A stretch of 17,213 nucleotides of DNA from JBKJZO01 sp046715235 (GTDB taxonomy: Bacteria > Actinomycetota > Actinomycetes > BP-191): positions 1 to 17,213 of the forward strand of contig JBKJZO010000178.1 in assembly GCA_046715235.1 (NCBI GenBank). The letters are read 5' to 3'. A program made the translations under genes and the position numbers. The notes below the pieces were generated by a model. The model saw nothing but the letters and a program-made list of their open reading frames with translations. It did not search any database and was not told where the DNA came from. This document shows positions 1-7,067 of the stretch, piece after piece. Positions within the stretch are counted from its first letter, which is position 1, and each line of letters starts with the position of its first letter.

Positions 1-209
1 GCTACGCGCTGCGCGTACTCGCGCGCGACCGCGCCGGCGTCACGCTCGTGCTCCGTGACGGCTCACAGGTGAGCGGCACCCTCGACCGCGTGGGGTCAGA
101 CTTCGTCGAGGTCGCCGAGCATCCCGCCGGGGAGGCGAGGCGTGCCGGAGCCGTCATCGGCGCACGAACGATTCCGCACGCCGCGATCTGCGTCGTGCGG
201 TCCTCGTGA
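1..209 (+). CDS. 3' end of a gene with an Sm-like (LSm-type) C-terminal stretch; function unknown
   Basis: Open from the left window edge to TGA 207-209 in the frame whose codons start at position 3, giving about 68 residues. The visible part contains VTLVLRDGSQVSGTLDRVGSDFVEVAEH and ends in CVVRSS. The pattern 'hydrophobic-DG-x-x-GTLDRVGxDFVEV' looks like the small beta-barrel of Sm/LSm-like or PRC-like domains: short strands with a Gly between them. I recall similar C-termini on actinobacterial proteins loosely annotated as Fis-family regulators, but I cannot confirm the family because the N-terminus is outside the window. The gene converges on the small DNA-binding gene to its right with only 3 nt between the two stop codons. 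That it is coding is fairly secure; the function is not assigned. Confidence 0.6.
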   Translation, partial: YALRVLARDRAGVTLVLRDGSQVSGTLDRVGSDFVEVAEHPAGEARRAGAVIGARTIPHAAICVVRSS

Positions 210-212
210 GGC

Positions 213-446
213 CTACGCCGAATCGTCTTCCCTGGCGCCGAGCGGATGGCTGGCGACGAAGGCGCGGGTCTCGTCGTAGCAGCGCTTGATGTAGTCCTCG
301 AGCACGGTGCGCTCGACTCGCCACTGACCCCTGCCGCCGATCTTGATGGCCGGCAGCTCACCTGATCGCACGAGCGCATAGGTCTGCGCCGCGGAGATGT
401 TGAGGATCTCCGCGACGTCCGAGAGCTGCAGGAAGCGCGAGGTCAC
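213..446 (-). CDS. Small excisionase/MerR-type helix-turn-helix DNA-binding protein
   Basis: 77 residues from a GTG start (CAC at 444-446 on the plus strand) to TAG (213-215). The frame stays open further upstream, but that extension is low-complexity Arg/Pro-rich sequence without a domain. The protein proper begins MTSRFLQLSDVAEILNIS, the expected start of an HTH_17-type winged helix. Residues 7-20 form the helix-turn-helix (LSDVAEILNISAA). Residues 21-50 carry the recognition helix and wing (TYALVRSGELPAIKIGGRGQW, then RVERTVLEDYI). The last about 20 residues are a polar tail. An AGAAAGG-like ribosome site lies about 11 nt upstream. Family members are single-domain DNA-binding proteins, in phages as excisionases and in actinobacterial chromosomes as stand-alone regulators. 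No recombinase is nearby, so a chromosomal regulator role is more likely than phage excision. Its target is unknown. Confidence 0.85.
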   Translation of the reverse strand: MTSRFLQLSDVAEILNISAAQTYALVRSGELPAIKIGGRGQWRVERTVLEDYIKRCYDETRAFVASHPLGAREDDSA

Positions 447-485
447 GTGGGCGGCGGCCTTTCTGCGACGGCGATGGGGTGAGCC

Positions 486-491
486 ATTATC
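486..491 (-). promoter_or_regulatory. Candidate -10 element for the small HTH gene
   Basis: Read on the minus strand, 491-486 is GATAAT, five of six matches to TATAAT. It would place a transcription start near 479, about 33 nt before the GTG start at 446. I see no convincing -35 hexamer 16-18 nt upstream, so this is a tentative site. The rest of 447-704 shows no gene: the open frames there are Arg/Pro-rich artefacts of high GC. Confidence 0.3.
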
Positions 492-704
492 GGCCGGTGC
501 CGGGCTCCCTGCCGGCTTTGCCCACACCCGCCTCCCTTGGCGCGTCTCCCGCGCACCCACGCGCCCGCATCTGGTGGCAATTGACCAATACGTCCGACAC
601 CCGATTGCGTTAGCCGCTCGTGGCCGGCGCGGCCTTGCGGGTGGTGAGGTGGCGCTCGCATCCCGTGTTCGCATGATCACCGGACGTTCGGTCGTACGCG
701 GCCC

Positions 705-732
705 TTGCAACCGGAAGAATTAGGGCTAGAGT
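705..732 (+). promoter_or_regulatory. Candidate sigma70-type promoter of the oligopeptide ABC operon
   Basis: TTGCAA (705-710) and TAGAGT (727-732) are separated by 16 nt, in the correct orientation and upstream of the first operon gene at 886. Each hexamer matches the consensus at four of six positions. The local sequence is clearly less GC-rich than its surroundings. A start near 739 would give an untranslated leader of about 145 nt, long enough for regulation in the transcript. Confidence 0.45.
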
Positions 733-755
733 CTGCATCTACGCGAATATCAACG

Positions 756-804
756 GTGACACCAAGGTCACAATCGCGCCACAAACACCTACACATTCTG
801 GCGC
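756..804 (+). promoter_or_regulatory. Two inverted repeats in the leader of the ABC operon
   Basis: GTGAC (756-760) and GTCAC (767-771) form a 5-bp inverted repeat around a 6-nt spacer. GCGCCA (776-781) and TGGCGC (799-804) form a 6-bp perfect inverted repeat around a 17-nt AC-rich loop. Both lie between the candidate promoter and the first start codon. The first could be a dimeric operator half-site pair; the second could be a leader hairpin. Neither matches a riboswitch class I know. A strong ribosome site (GGGAGGG, near 868-873) follows, 12 nt before the ATG. Confidence 0.3.
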
Positions 805-885
805 AAACGGGCTAACTGGGGACATTGTGCAGAAAGCGAGTGGGTGGCACGCGCCTGAGACCCGGCTGGGAGGGTTCGTCCGCGT

Positions 886-1878
886 ATGACCACACCGCTC
901 GAGGTCACCGGCTCCGAGGCCCAGGCTCAGCCTGAAGCAGTCCTCGCGGGTGCCGGAAAGATCGAGGGACGCTCTCTCGGCCAGATCGCGTGGACGCGCC
1001 TCAAGCGCGACAAGGTGGCCATCGCCGGCGCGATCGTCGTGGTGGTGCTCATCCTGATCGCGGTGTTCGCACCACTCATCGTGAAGCTGCTCGGTCATCC
1101 GCCCAACGAGTTTCACTATTCGGAGGTCGACGCCGACACCCAGGTGCCCATCAACCGGTTCGGCGGCGTCACCCGCGAGTTCCTCTTCGGCGTCGAGCCC
1201 ATCAATGGCCGGGACCTGTTCAGCCGGGTGATCTACGGGTCGCAGATATCGCTGTTGATTGCGTTCCTCGCCACGATCATGTCCGTGGCCATCGGCACCG
1301 TCCTTGGCGTGGTGGCCGGGTACTTCGGCGGCTGGGTAGACGCCATCATCAGCCGGTTCATGGACATCTTCCTGGCGTTTCCGCTGTTGCTGTTTGCCAT
1401 CGCGCTCGCCGGCGTTGTGCCGGATCAGGGTTTCGGTCTCGAGGGCGACACTCTGCGCATAACCCTGATCGTATTTATCATCGGCTTCTTCAACTGGCCG
1501 TATGTCGGACGCGTCGTCCGTGGTCAGACGCTCTCGCTGCGCGAACGGGAATTCGTCGACGCCGCCCGCAGCCTGGGCGCCCGCAGTCCCTACATCCTCT
1601 CTCGCGAGCTGATGCCCAATTTGATCGCGCCCATCCTGGTCTACTCGACGCTGCTGATCCCGACCAACATCCTCTTCGAAGCGGCGCTGTCGTTCCTCGG
1701 CGTCGGCGTGCGTCCACCGCGCGCGACGTGGGGCGGCATGCTCTCCGATGCGACGCACTGGTACCAGGTCGACCCCTGGTTCATGGTTTTCCCCGGACTC
1801 GCCATCTTCATCACCGTGCTCGCCTTCAACCTGTTAGGAGACGGCCTGCGCGATGCACTCGACCCACGTTCGCGGTAG
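886..1878 (+). CDS. Oligopeptide/dipeptide ABC transporter permease, OppC/DppC type
   Basis: 330 residues, the usual length for the C-type permease of peptide/nickel importers. An N-terminal cytoplasmic stretch (1-43) carries the OppC_N-like motif WTRLKRDKVAIAGAI. TM1 (about 44-66) follows, then an extracellular loop with INGRDLFSRVIYGSQISLLIA (107-127), typical of DppC proteins ('G-x-D-x-x-S-R-x-x-x-G-x-R-x-S-L'). The cytoplasmic EAA coupling loop is at about 222-245 (EFVDAARSLGARSPYILSRE). The C-terminal signature is LSFLGVGVRPPRATWGGM (268-285) with DPRSR at the end. With the B-type permease it forms the membrane channel. It is the first gene of the operon, ahead of the binding protein, with 62 nt to the next gene. 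ATG start with GGGAGGG upstream. Substrate within the peptide/nickel family cannot be told from sequence; peptides are the likeliest. Confidence 0.93.
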   Translation: MTTPLEVTGSEAQAQPEAVLAGAGKIEGRSLGQIAWTRLKRDKVAIAGAIVVVVLILIAVFAPLIVKLLGHPPNEFHYSEVDADTQVPINRFGGVTREFLFGVEPINGRDLFSRVIYGSQISLLIAFLATIMSVAIGTVLGVVAGYFGGWVDAIISRFMDIFLAFPLLLFAIALAGVVPDQGFGLEGDTLRITLIVFIIGFFNWPYVGRVVRGQTLSLREREFVDAARSLGARSPYILSRELMPNLIAPILVYSTLLIPTNILFEAALSFLGVGVRPPRATWGGMLSDATHWYQVDPWFMVFPGLAIFITVLAFNLLGDGLRDALDPRSR

Positions 1879-1940
1879 TTCACCCGACCACCGCGATTCC
1901 GACCCAGCTCCCACCAAGAGAAAAAGGGGTGTGGCAGTAA

Positions 1941-3737
1941 ATGAAAAGGACGCGCGTGAGGGTGCTGGTTGCCGCGGCTGCGGCGCTCAGCTTGGGCCTT
2001 TCGGCCTGCAGCGACAAGAACAAGGACGAGCCCGCACAAACGACGGCTGCCACCGGTGGTGCGACCACTGCGGGTGCGGCTGCTGGTGCGAACGCAGGCG
2101 TCGACAACGTGTTCAACCCCTCGGACGAGAAGGGCGGCACCCTGCGTTTCGCCAACTCGGACGACTGGGACTCGCTCGACGGAGCCGACACCTACTACGC
2201 CTTCTCGTGGAACTTCATCCGCCTGTACGGCCGCGGCTTGACAGTGTTCAAGGCGGCACCAGGCGCGAAGGGTTCGGAGGTTGTCCCTGACCTCGCCGAG
2301 TCACTCGGTGTGGCCAGCAACGATGCGAAGACCTGGACCTACAAGTTGCGCCCCGGCCTCAAGTACGAGGACGGCACTCCGATCACGTCGAAGGACGTGA
2401 AGTACGCCGTGTGGCGCTCGCTCGACAAGGACATCTTCCCGAACGGGCCGACCTACTTCAACAACTTCCTTGCGATCGAGGACTCGGTGGCGAAGGCGCC
2501 GGGTCCGTACAAGAACAAGGGTTTCGACACGAAGTCGATCCTGACTCCGGACCCCCAGACGATCGTCTTCAACCTGAACAAGCCGTTCGCGGGCTTCGAC
2601 TACTTCGCGCAGCTCCCGTCCACCATTCCCGTACCTGAGGCCAAGGACACCGGAGCGAAGTACAAGGAGAAGGTTCTCAGCTCCGGTCCCTACAAGTTCG
2701 AGAGCAACGAGCTCGGCAAGAAGTTCACGTTGGTCCGCAACGAGAACTACGACCCGGCGAGTGACCCCGACTCGGGCCGCAAGGCTCTGCCGGACAAGAT
2801 CGAGGTCTCGCTCAAGGTCAACGCCGACGACATCGACAACCGCCTGATGTCCGGTGACCTAGATCTCGACGTCGGCGGCACCGGCGTCCAGGCTGCTGCC
2901 CAGGGCAAGATCCTCAAGGACGAGGCCCTGAAGGCCAAGTCCGACTCCGCGGCGGTCGCGCGTACCTATTACGGCGTTATCGCCGGGGATGTGGCGCCCT
3001 TCGAAAACGTGGAGTGCCGCAGAGCCGTCGTCTTCGCGTCCGACAGGACCGGGTACCAGCGCGCGTATGGCGGGGGGACGGGCGGGGACGTGGCCCTCAG
3101 TCTGCTGCCGCCGATCATTCCCGGATACCAGAAGATCGACCCGTTCGATGCAGCGACCAAGCCTGATGGCAACCTCGACAAGGCCAAGGAAGCGCTCAAG
3201 GCCTGCGGCAAGCCCGACGGGTTCGAGGCCAACATCTCGTTCCGCAGCGACCGCCCGAAGGAGAAGGCGACCGCAGAGGCACTGCAGCAATCCCTGGCTC
3301 GCGTGGGCATCAAGCTCACGCTCAAGGGATACCTCGCGGGCGACTACTACAAGTTGAACGCCGGCAACGTCGAGTTCGCCAAGAGCAACAAGCTCGGCAT
3401 CAGGCTCACCGGCTGGGGTGCGGACTGGCCGGATGGCTTCGGCTTCCTGTCGCAGATCGTCGACAGCCGCACCATCCGCCCGGCGGGCAACTACAACCTC
3501 GGGATCGTTCTGCCCGAGGTCGACAAGTTGCTCGACAAGGCGCTCGCGACGGTCGAGGTCAAGGAGCGTGAGCCCATCTGGGCCGAGATCGACAAGCAGG
3601 TGACGGAGAGCGGGCACGTACTCCCTGGCGTCTGGCACAAGGGGCTGCTGTACAGGCCCGACCACCTCACGAACGTCTACGTCACCAACGCGTTCCAGAT
3701 GTACGACTACGCCGCGATTGGCACGACCAAGAAGTAA
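1941..3737 (+). CDS. Peptide-binding lipoprotein of the ABC importer (SBP_bac_5 family)
   Basis: 598 residues. A lipoprotein signal peptide (1-22) has a positively charged start (MKRTRVRV), an Ala/Leu core and the lipobox LSAC with the lipidated Cys at 23. A Thr/Ala/Gly-rich linker (31-55) then tethers the protein to the membrane. The family signature region is at 113-155: VVPDLAESLGVASNDAKTWT, then YKLRPGLKYEDGTPITSKDV, the classic 'PDLAES...T..LR.G.K..DG.P.T..DV' pattern. SGPYKFES is at 248-255 and GWGADWPDGFGFL at 491-503. It captures the substrate outside the cell and delivers it to the permeases. A purine-rich ribosome site (AAAGGGG, about 1923-1929) precedes the ATG. Codon use is strikingly biased to AAG, AAC and GAC, typical of a highly expressed protein. 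Function as a solute-binding protein is secure; ligand is unknown. Confidence 0.94.
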   Translation: MKRTRVRVLVAAAAALSLGLSACSDKNKDEPAQTTAATGGATTAGAAAGANAGVDNVFNPSDEKGGTLRFANSDDWDSLDGADTYYAFSWNFIRLYGRGLTVFKAAPGAKGSEVVPDLAESLGVASNDAKTWTYKLRPGLKYEDGTPITSKDVKYAVWRSLDKDIFPNGPTYFNNFLAIEDSVAKAPGPYKNKGFDTKSILTPDPQTIVFNLNKPFAGFDYFAQLPSTIPVPEAKDTGAKYKEKVLSSGPYKFESNELGKKFTLVRNENYDPASDPDSGRKALPDKIEVSLKVNADDIDNRLMSGDLDLDVGGTGVQAAAQGKILKDEALKAKSDSAAVARTYYGVIAGDVAPFENVECRRAVVFASDRTGYQRAYGGGTGGDVALSLLPPIIPGYQKIDPFDAATKPDGNLDKAKEALKACGKPDGFEANISFRSDRPKEKATAEALQQSLARVGIKLTLKGYLAGDYYKLNAGNVEFAKSNKLGIRLTGWGADWPDGFGFLSQIVDSRTIRPAGNYNLGIVLPEVDKLLDKALATVEVKEREPIWAEIDKQVTESGHVLPGVWHKGLLYRPDHLTNVYVTNAFQMYDYAAIGTTKK

Positions 3738-3788
3738 GCAAGTAGCAAGGAAGTTTGCCACTCACAGAGGTAGGTGAAGGCGCAGGCA

Positions 3789-3821
3789 GGCCGGCGTCCC
3801 CGCAGTTGGGGGCCGCCGGCT
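3789..3821 (+). promoter_or_regulatory. Strong hairpin between binding-protein and permease B genes
   Basis: The 5' arm CCGGCGTCCCC (3791-3801) pairs with GGGGCCGCCGG (3809-3819) with one T-C mismatch. Flanking G3790-C3820 and a G-U pair extend it, and the loop is 7 nt (3802-3808). No U-tract follows, so it is not a standard intrinsic terminator. A stable hairpin just after a solute-binding-protein gene is commonly found to protect the upstream message or lower downstream expression, giving more binding protein than permease. That role is inferred here. The gap 3738-3837 otherwise holds no gene. Confidence 0.55.
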
Positions 3822-3837
3822 GGCCAAGCCGATCCAC

Positions 3838-4851
3838 GTGGTCACGTACATCATCCGTCGCCTGTTCGCGGCCGTGCTGTTGCTGTTCATCGTGAGCGCC
3901 GTCGCGTTCTCGATCTTTTTCCTGGTGCCGCGACTTGCCGGTGCAGACGCCGACGACCTGGCGTCGCGATACGTCGGCAAGAGCGCTAGCGAAGAGCAGA
4001 CCCGACGGCAGGCAGAGAAACTGGGCTTCCACGACCCGATCTACGAACAATACGGACGGTTCGCGAAGGGCCTGTTCGTCGGTGCCGACTACGACACCGG
4101 CCCGAGCGTCGAACGTTGCCCCGCCCCGTGCTTCGGTTATTCGTTCATCACCCAGAACCCGGTGTGGCCGGACCTGCTCGACCGGCTCCCCGTCACCCTC
4201 TCGCTCGCGGCGGGTGCCGCCGTCATCTGGCTGTTCGGCGGCGTCGCTACGGGCGTGCTATCCGCCTTGAAACGAGGCAGCGTGTTCGACCGGGCGGCAA
4301 TGGGAACCGCTCTGGCCGGCGTGTCGCTGCCGATTTTCTTCACCGGTCTGCTGTCGCTGAGCATCTTCAGTTACGAGTTGGGGTGGGCGGCACCGGGCGG
4401 GCGCAACCCGATGGATGCGACGTTCCCGCTCGGCTGGGCGTACGCGCTGATCCTGCCCTGGATCACGCTTGCCTTCCTCTACGCGGCGGCGTACGCGCGC
4501 CTGACGCGTTCAGGCATGCTCGAGACGATGAACGAGGACTACATCCGCACCGCGCGCGCGAAGGGTCTGCCCGAGCGCACCGTCGTCATGAAGCACGGCT
4601 TGCGCGCGTCGCTCACGCCGATCCTGACGATCTTCGGCCTCGACCTCGGCCTGCTGTTCGGCGGCGCGTTCCTGACGGAGTCGACGTTCTCGTTGCCAGG
4701 GATCGGCCAGTACGCGGTCCAGGCCATCTTTGCCCAGGACCTCCCGAAGATCCTCGGCGTCACGCTGCTCGGCGCGTTCTTCATTGTCATCGCCTCGCTC
4801 GTCGTCGACCTGCTGTACGCCGTCATCGATCCGCGGGTGCGCGCCAAGTGA
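3838..4851 (+). CDS. Oligopeptide/dipeptide ABC transporter permease, OppB/DppB type
   Basis: 337 residues from a GTG start. The start is chosen because VTYIIRRLFAAVLLLF is the usual beginning of DppB proteins and no ATG lies in frame upstream. No good ribosome site is visible before it. TM1 is at 9-31. A long extracellular segment (32-110) includes the motif CPAPC (Cys94 and Cys98). Further TM segments lie between about 117 and 330. The EAA loop is at about 231-256 (NEDYIRTARAKGLPERTVVM). The C-terminal part has ESTFSLPGIGQYAVQAI, the standard B-permease 'E..F..PG.G......A' signature, and ends YAVIDPRVRAK. It pairs with the C-type permease encoded two genes upstream. The stop overlaps the next start (GTGA at 4848-4851), suggesting translational coupling to the ATPase. 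The paired Cys in the outer loop could form a disulphide. Confidence 0.93.
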   Translation: MVTYIIRRLFAAVLLLFIVSAVAFSIFFLVPRLAGADADDLASRYVGKSASEEQTRRQAEKLGFHDPIYEQYGRFAKGLFVGADYDTGPSVERCPAPCFGYSFITQNPVWPDLLDRLPVTLSLAAGAAVIWLFGGVATGVLSALKRGSVFDRAAMGTALAGVSLPIFFTGLLSLSIFSYELGWAAPGGRNPMDATFPLGWAYALILPWITLAFLYAAAYARLTRSGMLETMNEDYIRTARAKGLPERTVVMKHGLRASLTPILTIFGLDLGLLFGGAFLTESTFSLPGIGQYAVQAIFAQDLPKILGVTLLGAFFIVIASLVVDLLYAVIDPRVRAK

Positions 4852-5864
4852 GCTTCCTCGAGGTCAATGAACTGCGCGTGCACTTCCCAACCGACGACGG
4901 GCTGGTCAAGGCCGTCGACGGGTTGACGTTCTCGCTCGAGCGAGGGAAGACCCTAGGCATCGTGGGTGAGTCGGGGTCGGGCAAGAGCGTGACGAGCATG
5001 TCGATCATGGGCTTGCACAAGCGGGGCACGGCCAATATCACCGGCGAGGTTGTCCTCAACGGCCAGAACCTGGTGGACGCCGACCCCGAGAACGTCCGCA
5101 GGCTGCGTGGCAAGACGATGGCGATGATCTTTCAGGACCCGTTGTCCGCGATGCATCCCTTCTACACAGTGGGTCACCAGATCATCGAGGCGTACCGGGT
5201 GCATCACAGCGTCAGCAAGTCGGTCGCCAAGAAGCATGCGATCGACATGCTCGACAAGGTCGGCATCCCGCAGGCGAGTTCCCGTGTCGACGACTACCCG
5301 CACCAGTTCTCCGGCGGTATGCGGCAGCGCGCGATGATCGCGATGGCGCTCTCGTGCGACCCCGATCTGCTGATCGCCGACGAGCCGACAACCGCGCTCG
5401 ACGTCACCGTGCAGGCGCAGATCCTCGACCTGATCAGAGAGCTGCAGCAGGAGTTCAACTCCGCGGTCATCATCATCACGCACGACCTCGGTGTCGTTGC
5501 CGAGCTCGCTGACGACATCCTCGTCATGTACGCCGGCCGCTCGGTGGAGTACACCAGTGCCCGCAATGTCTTCCGCGCCCCGCAACACCCCTACACCTGG
5601 GGCCTGCTCGGTTCGATGCCGCGGCTGGACCGGGAACGCATCGACCGCCTGCTGCCCATCAAGGGTTCACCGCCAAGCCTGATCAACGTCCCCGCGGGGT
5701 GCCCGTTCCACCCGCGATGCGAGTACGGACATCTCAACGGCGGAGCCAGCGAGACCGAGCGCCCCGAGTTCACGGACATCGGCGGCGGCCACTACATCGC
5801 GTGCCACCTGAGCACTGAGGATCGCCTGCGGATCTGGGAGACGGAGATCAAGCCGAAGCTATGA
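4848..5864 (+). CDS. Oligopeptide ABC transporter ATP-binding protein, OppD/DppD type
   Basis: 338 residues from a GTG overlapping the permease stop. The frame is open much further upstream, but only as a shadow of the permease; MSFLEVNELRVHF is the normal start of the family. Walker A is GESGSGKS (40-47), the Q-loop Gln is 96 (FQDPLSAMHP), the ABC signature is FSGGM (154-158), Walker B is LLIADE (174-179) and the switch His is 212. The C-terminal oligopeptide domain follows (HPYTWGLLGSMPRL, 247-260; VPAGCPFHPRC, 281-291; IACH at the end). It hydrolyses ATP in a heterodimer with the F subunit to drive import. Of the four Cys often seen in this C-terminal region, three remain (285, 291, 319): the stretch after CEYG lacks the third. 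The ATGA overlap with the next gene implies coupled translation. Confidence 0.94.
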   Translation: MSFLEVNELRVHFPTDDGLVKAVDGLTFSLERGKTLGIVGESGSGKSVTSMSIMGLHKRGTANITGEVVLNGQNLVDADPENVRRLRGKTMAMIFQDPLSAMHPFYTVGHQIIEAYRVHHSVSKSVAKKHAIDMLDKVGIPQASSRVDDYPHQFSGGMRQRAMIAMALSCDPDLLIADEPTTALDVTVQAQILDLIRELQQEFNSAVIIITHDLGVVAELADDILVMYAGRSVEYTSARNVFRAPQHPYTWGLLGSMPRLDRERIDRLLPIKGSPPSLINVPAGCPFHPRCEYGHLNGGASETERPEFTDIGGGHYIACHLSTEDRLRIWETEIKPKL

Positions 5865-6961
5865 CAGATCTCAAGAACGCTCCGACCGCACGCCCAGCGC
5901 TCAGCGGCGAGGACCTGCTGACCGTCACCGGGCTGCAGAAGCATTTCCCCGTGCGCAAAGGGCTTCTGCAGCGTCAGGTCGCCGCCGTGCAGGCGGTCGA
6001 CGGCCTCGACTTCACCGTCATCAGTGGCGAAACCCTCTCGCTGGTCGGCGAGTCCGGCTGTGGCAAGACCACGACCGGGCGGCTGCTGACCCGGCTGCTC
6101 GAACCCACCGCGGGAAAGATCATCTTCGACGGGCACGACATCACGCACATGTCGGTCGGCGCGATGCGACCGCTGCGGCGCGACGTACAGATGATCTTCC
6201 AGGACCCCTACGGTTCGCTGAACCCGAGGCACACCGTCGGGACGATCGTCGGGGCACCTTTCAAGCTGCAGAAGGTCAAGACCGAACACGGCACCAAGCG
6301 CGCGGTCCAGGAGCTGCTCGAGCTCGTCGGCCTCAACCCGGAGCACTACAACCGCTACCCGCACGAGTTCTCCGGTGGCCAGCGCCAGCGCATCGGGATA
6401 GCCCGCTCGCTGGCCCTGAAGCCCAAGCTCATCGTCGCCGACGAGCCGGTGTCTGCTCTCGACGTGTCGATTCAGGCGCAGGTCATCAACCTCCTCGAGG
6501 ACCTGCAGAGCGACTTCGGGCTGACCTACGTCGTCATCGCGCACGACCTGTCCGTCGTACGCCACATGTCCGACCGGGTTGCCGTGATGTACCTCGGCAA
6601 GCTCGTCGAGATCGCCGACCGGACCACTCTGTACGAGACGCCGATGCACCCCTACACGATCGCGCTGATGTCGGCGGTGCCGGTGCCCGACCCGGAACGC
6701 CGGACGGCACGCGACCGGATCAGGCTGCAGGGCGATGTGCCCAGCCCGATGAATCCCCCGTCTGGCTGCCGTTTCCACACCCGCTGCCCCTACCGCCAGC
6801 CGACGCGGTGCCACGACGAGGAGCCGGAGCTGCGACCGGTGGCGATCGGCCACAACGTCGCGTGCCACTACGCCGAGGAAGTGCTCTCGGGCTCGATCCA
6901 GCCGCGCCAGGTGAGCGTGACCGACACGACCGCGGACATCGCTGACCCGACCTCGGCTTAA
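5861..6961 (+). CDS. Oligopeptide ABC transporter ATP-binding protein, OppF/DppF type
   Basis: 366 residues starting at ATG within the upstream stop (ATGA). Walker A is GESGCGKT (63-70), the Q-loop Gln is 114 (FQDPYGSLNPRHTV), the ABC signature is FSGGQRQR (170-177), Walker B is LIVADE (190-195) and the switch His is 228. SLNPRHTV after the Q-loop is characteristic of F rather than D subunits. The oligopeptide C-terminal domain holds Cys303, Cys309, Cys317 and Cys335 in the pattern GCRFHTRC-x7-C-x17-C. That is the four-Cys arrangement linked in some DppD/OppD proteins to an iron-sulfur cluster. A non-conserved tail (340-366) is rich in Thr, Asp and Ser. It is the last gene of the importer operon, followed by a small terminator-like hairpin. 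Confidence 0.94.
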   Translation: MTDLKNAPTARPALSGEDLLTVTGLQKHFPVRKGLLQRQVAAVQAVDGLDFTVISGETLSLVGESGCGKTTTGRLLTRLLEPTAGKIIFDGHDITHMSVGAMRPLRRDVQMIFQDPYGSLNPRHTVGTIVGAPFKLQKVKTEHGTKRAVQELLELVGLNPEHYNRYPHEFSGGQRQRIGIARSLALKPKLIVADEPVSALDVSIQAQVINLLEDLQSDFGLTYVVIAHDLSVVRHMSDRVAVMYLGKLVEIADRTTLYETPMHPYTIALMSAVPVPDPERRTARDRIRLQGDVPSPMNPPSGCRFHTRCPYRQPTRCHDEEPELRPVAIGHNVACHYAEEVLSGSIQPRQVSVTDTTADIADPTSA

Positions 6962-6981
6962 CCGGCTCGAGGTCCGGTTTT
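6960..6981 (+). terminator. Small terminator-like hairpin at the end of the ABC operon
   Basis: AACCGG (6960-6965) and CCGGTT (6974-6979) form a 6-bp stem with an 8-nt loop, ending in TTTT (6978-6981). It overlaps the TAA stop of the F ATPase. The stem is short, so termination may be partial. The remaining 6982-7067 contains no gene. Confidence 0.4.
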
Positions 6982-7067
6982 CCACACGATCCGGCGAACC
7001 GTGTCACCGCTGGCTCAACTTCGCGTATTTTCATGAGCCGAAGCTGTGTTCGAGGGGGGTCTCGGAG

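Noticed and set aside
213..446. Excisionase-like gene as a sign of a prophage or integrative element
   Set aside because: No integrase, attachment-site repeats, tRNA or phage genes nearby; such single-domain HTH proteins are also ordinary chromosomal genes in actinobacteria.
397..723. 108-residue plus-strand open frame in the region between the HTH gene and the ABC operon
   Set aside because: Overlaps the HTH gene antisense, Arg/Ala-rich, no ribosome site and no domain.
739..1758. 339-residue minus-strand open frame
   Set aside because: Antisense shadow of the permease C gene; rich in Asp/His/Arg with no domain, and the plus-strand product has clear family motifs.
4116..4847. Upstream extension of the D ATPase frame (582 residues in total)
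   Set aside because: The extra sequence is an out-of-frame reading of permease B with no family resemblance; the true start is the overlapping GTG at 4848.
5792..6985. 397-residue minus-strand open frame
   Set aside because: Antisense of the F ATPase, whose Walker A, signature and Walker B motifs prove the plus strand is coding.
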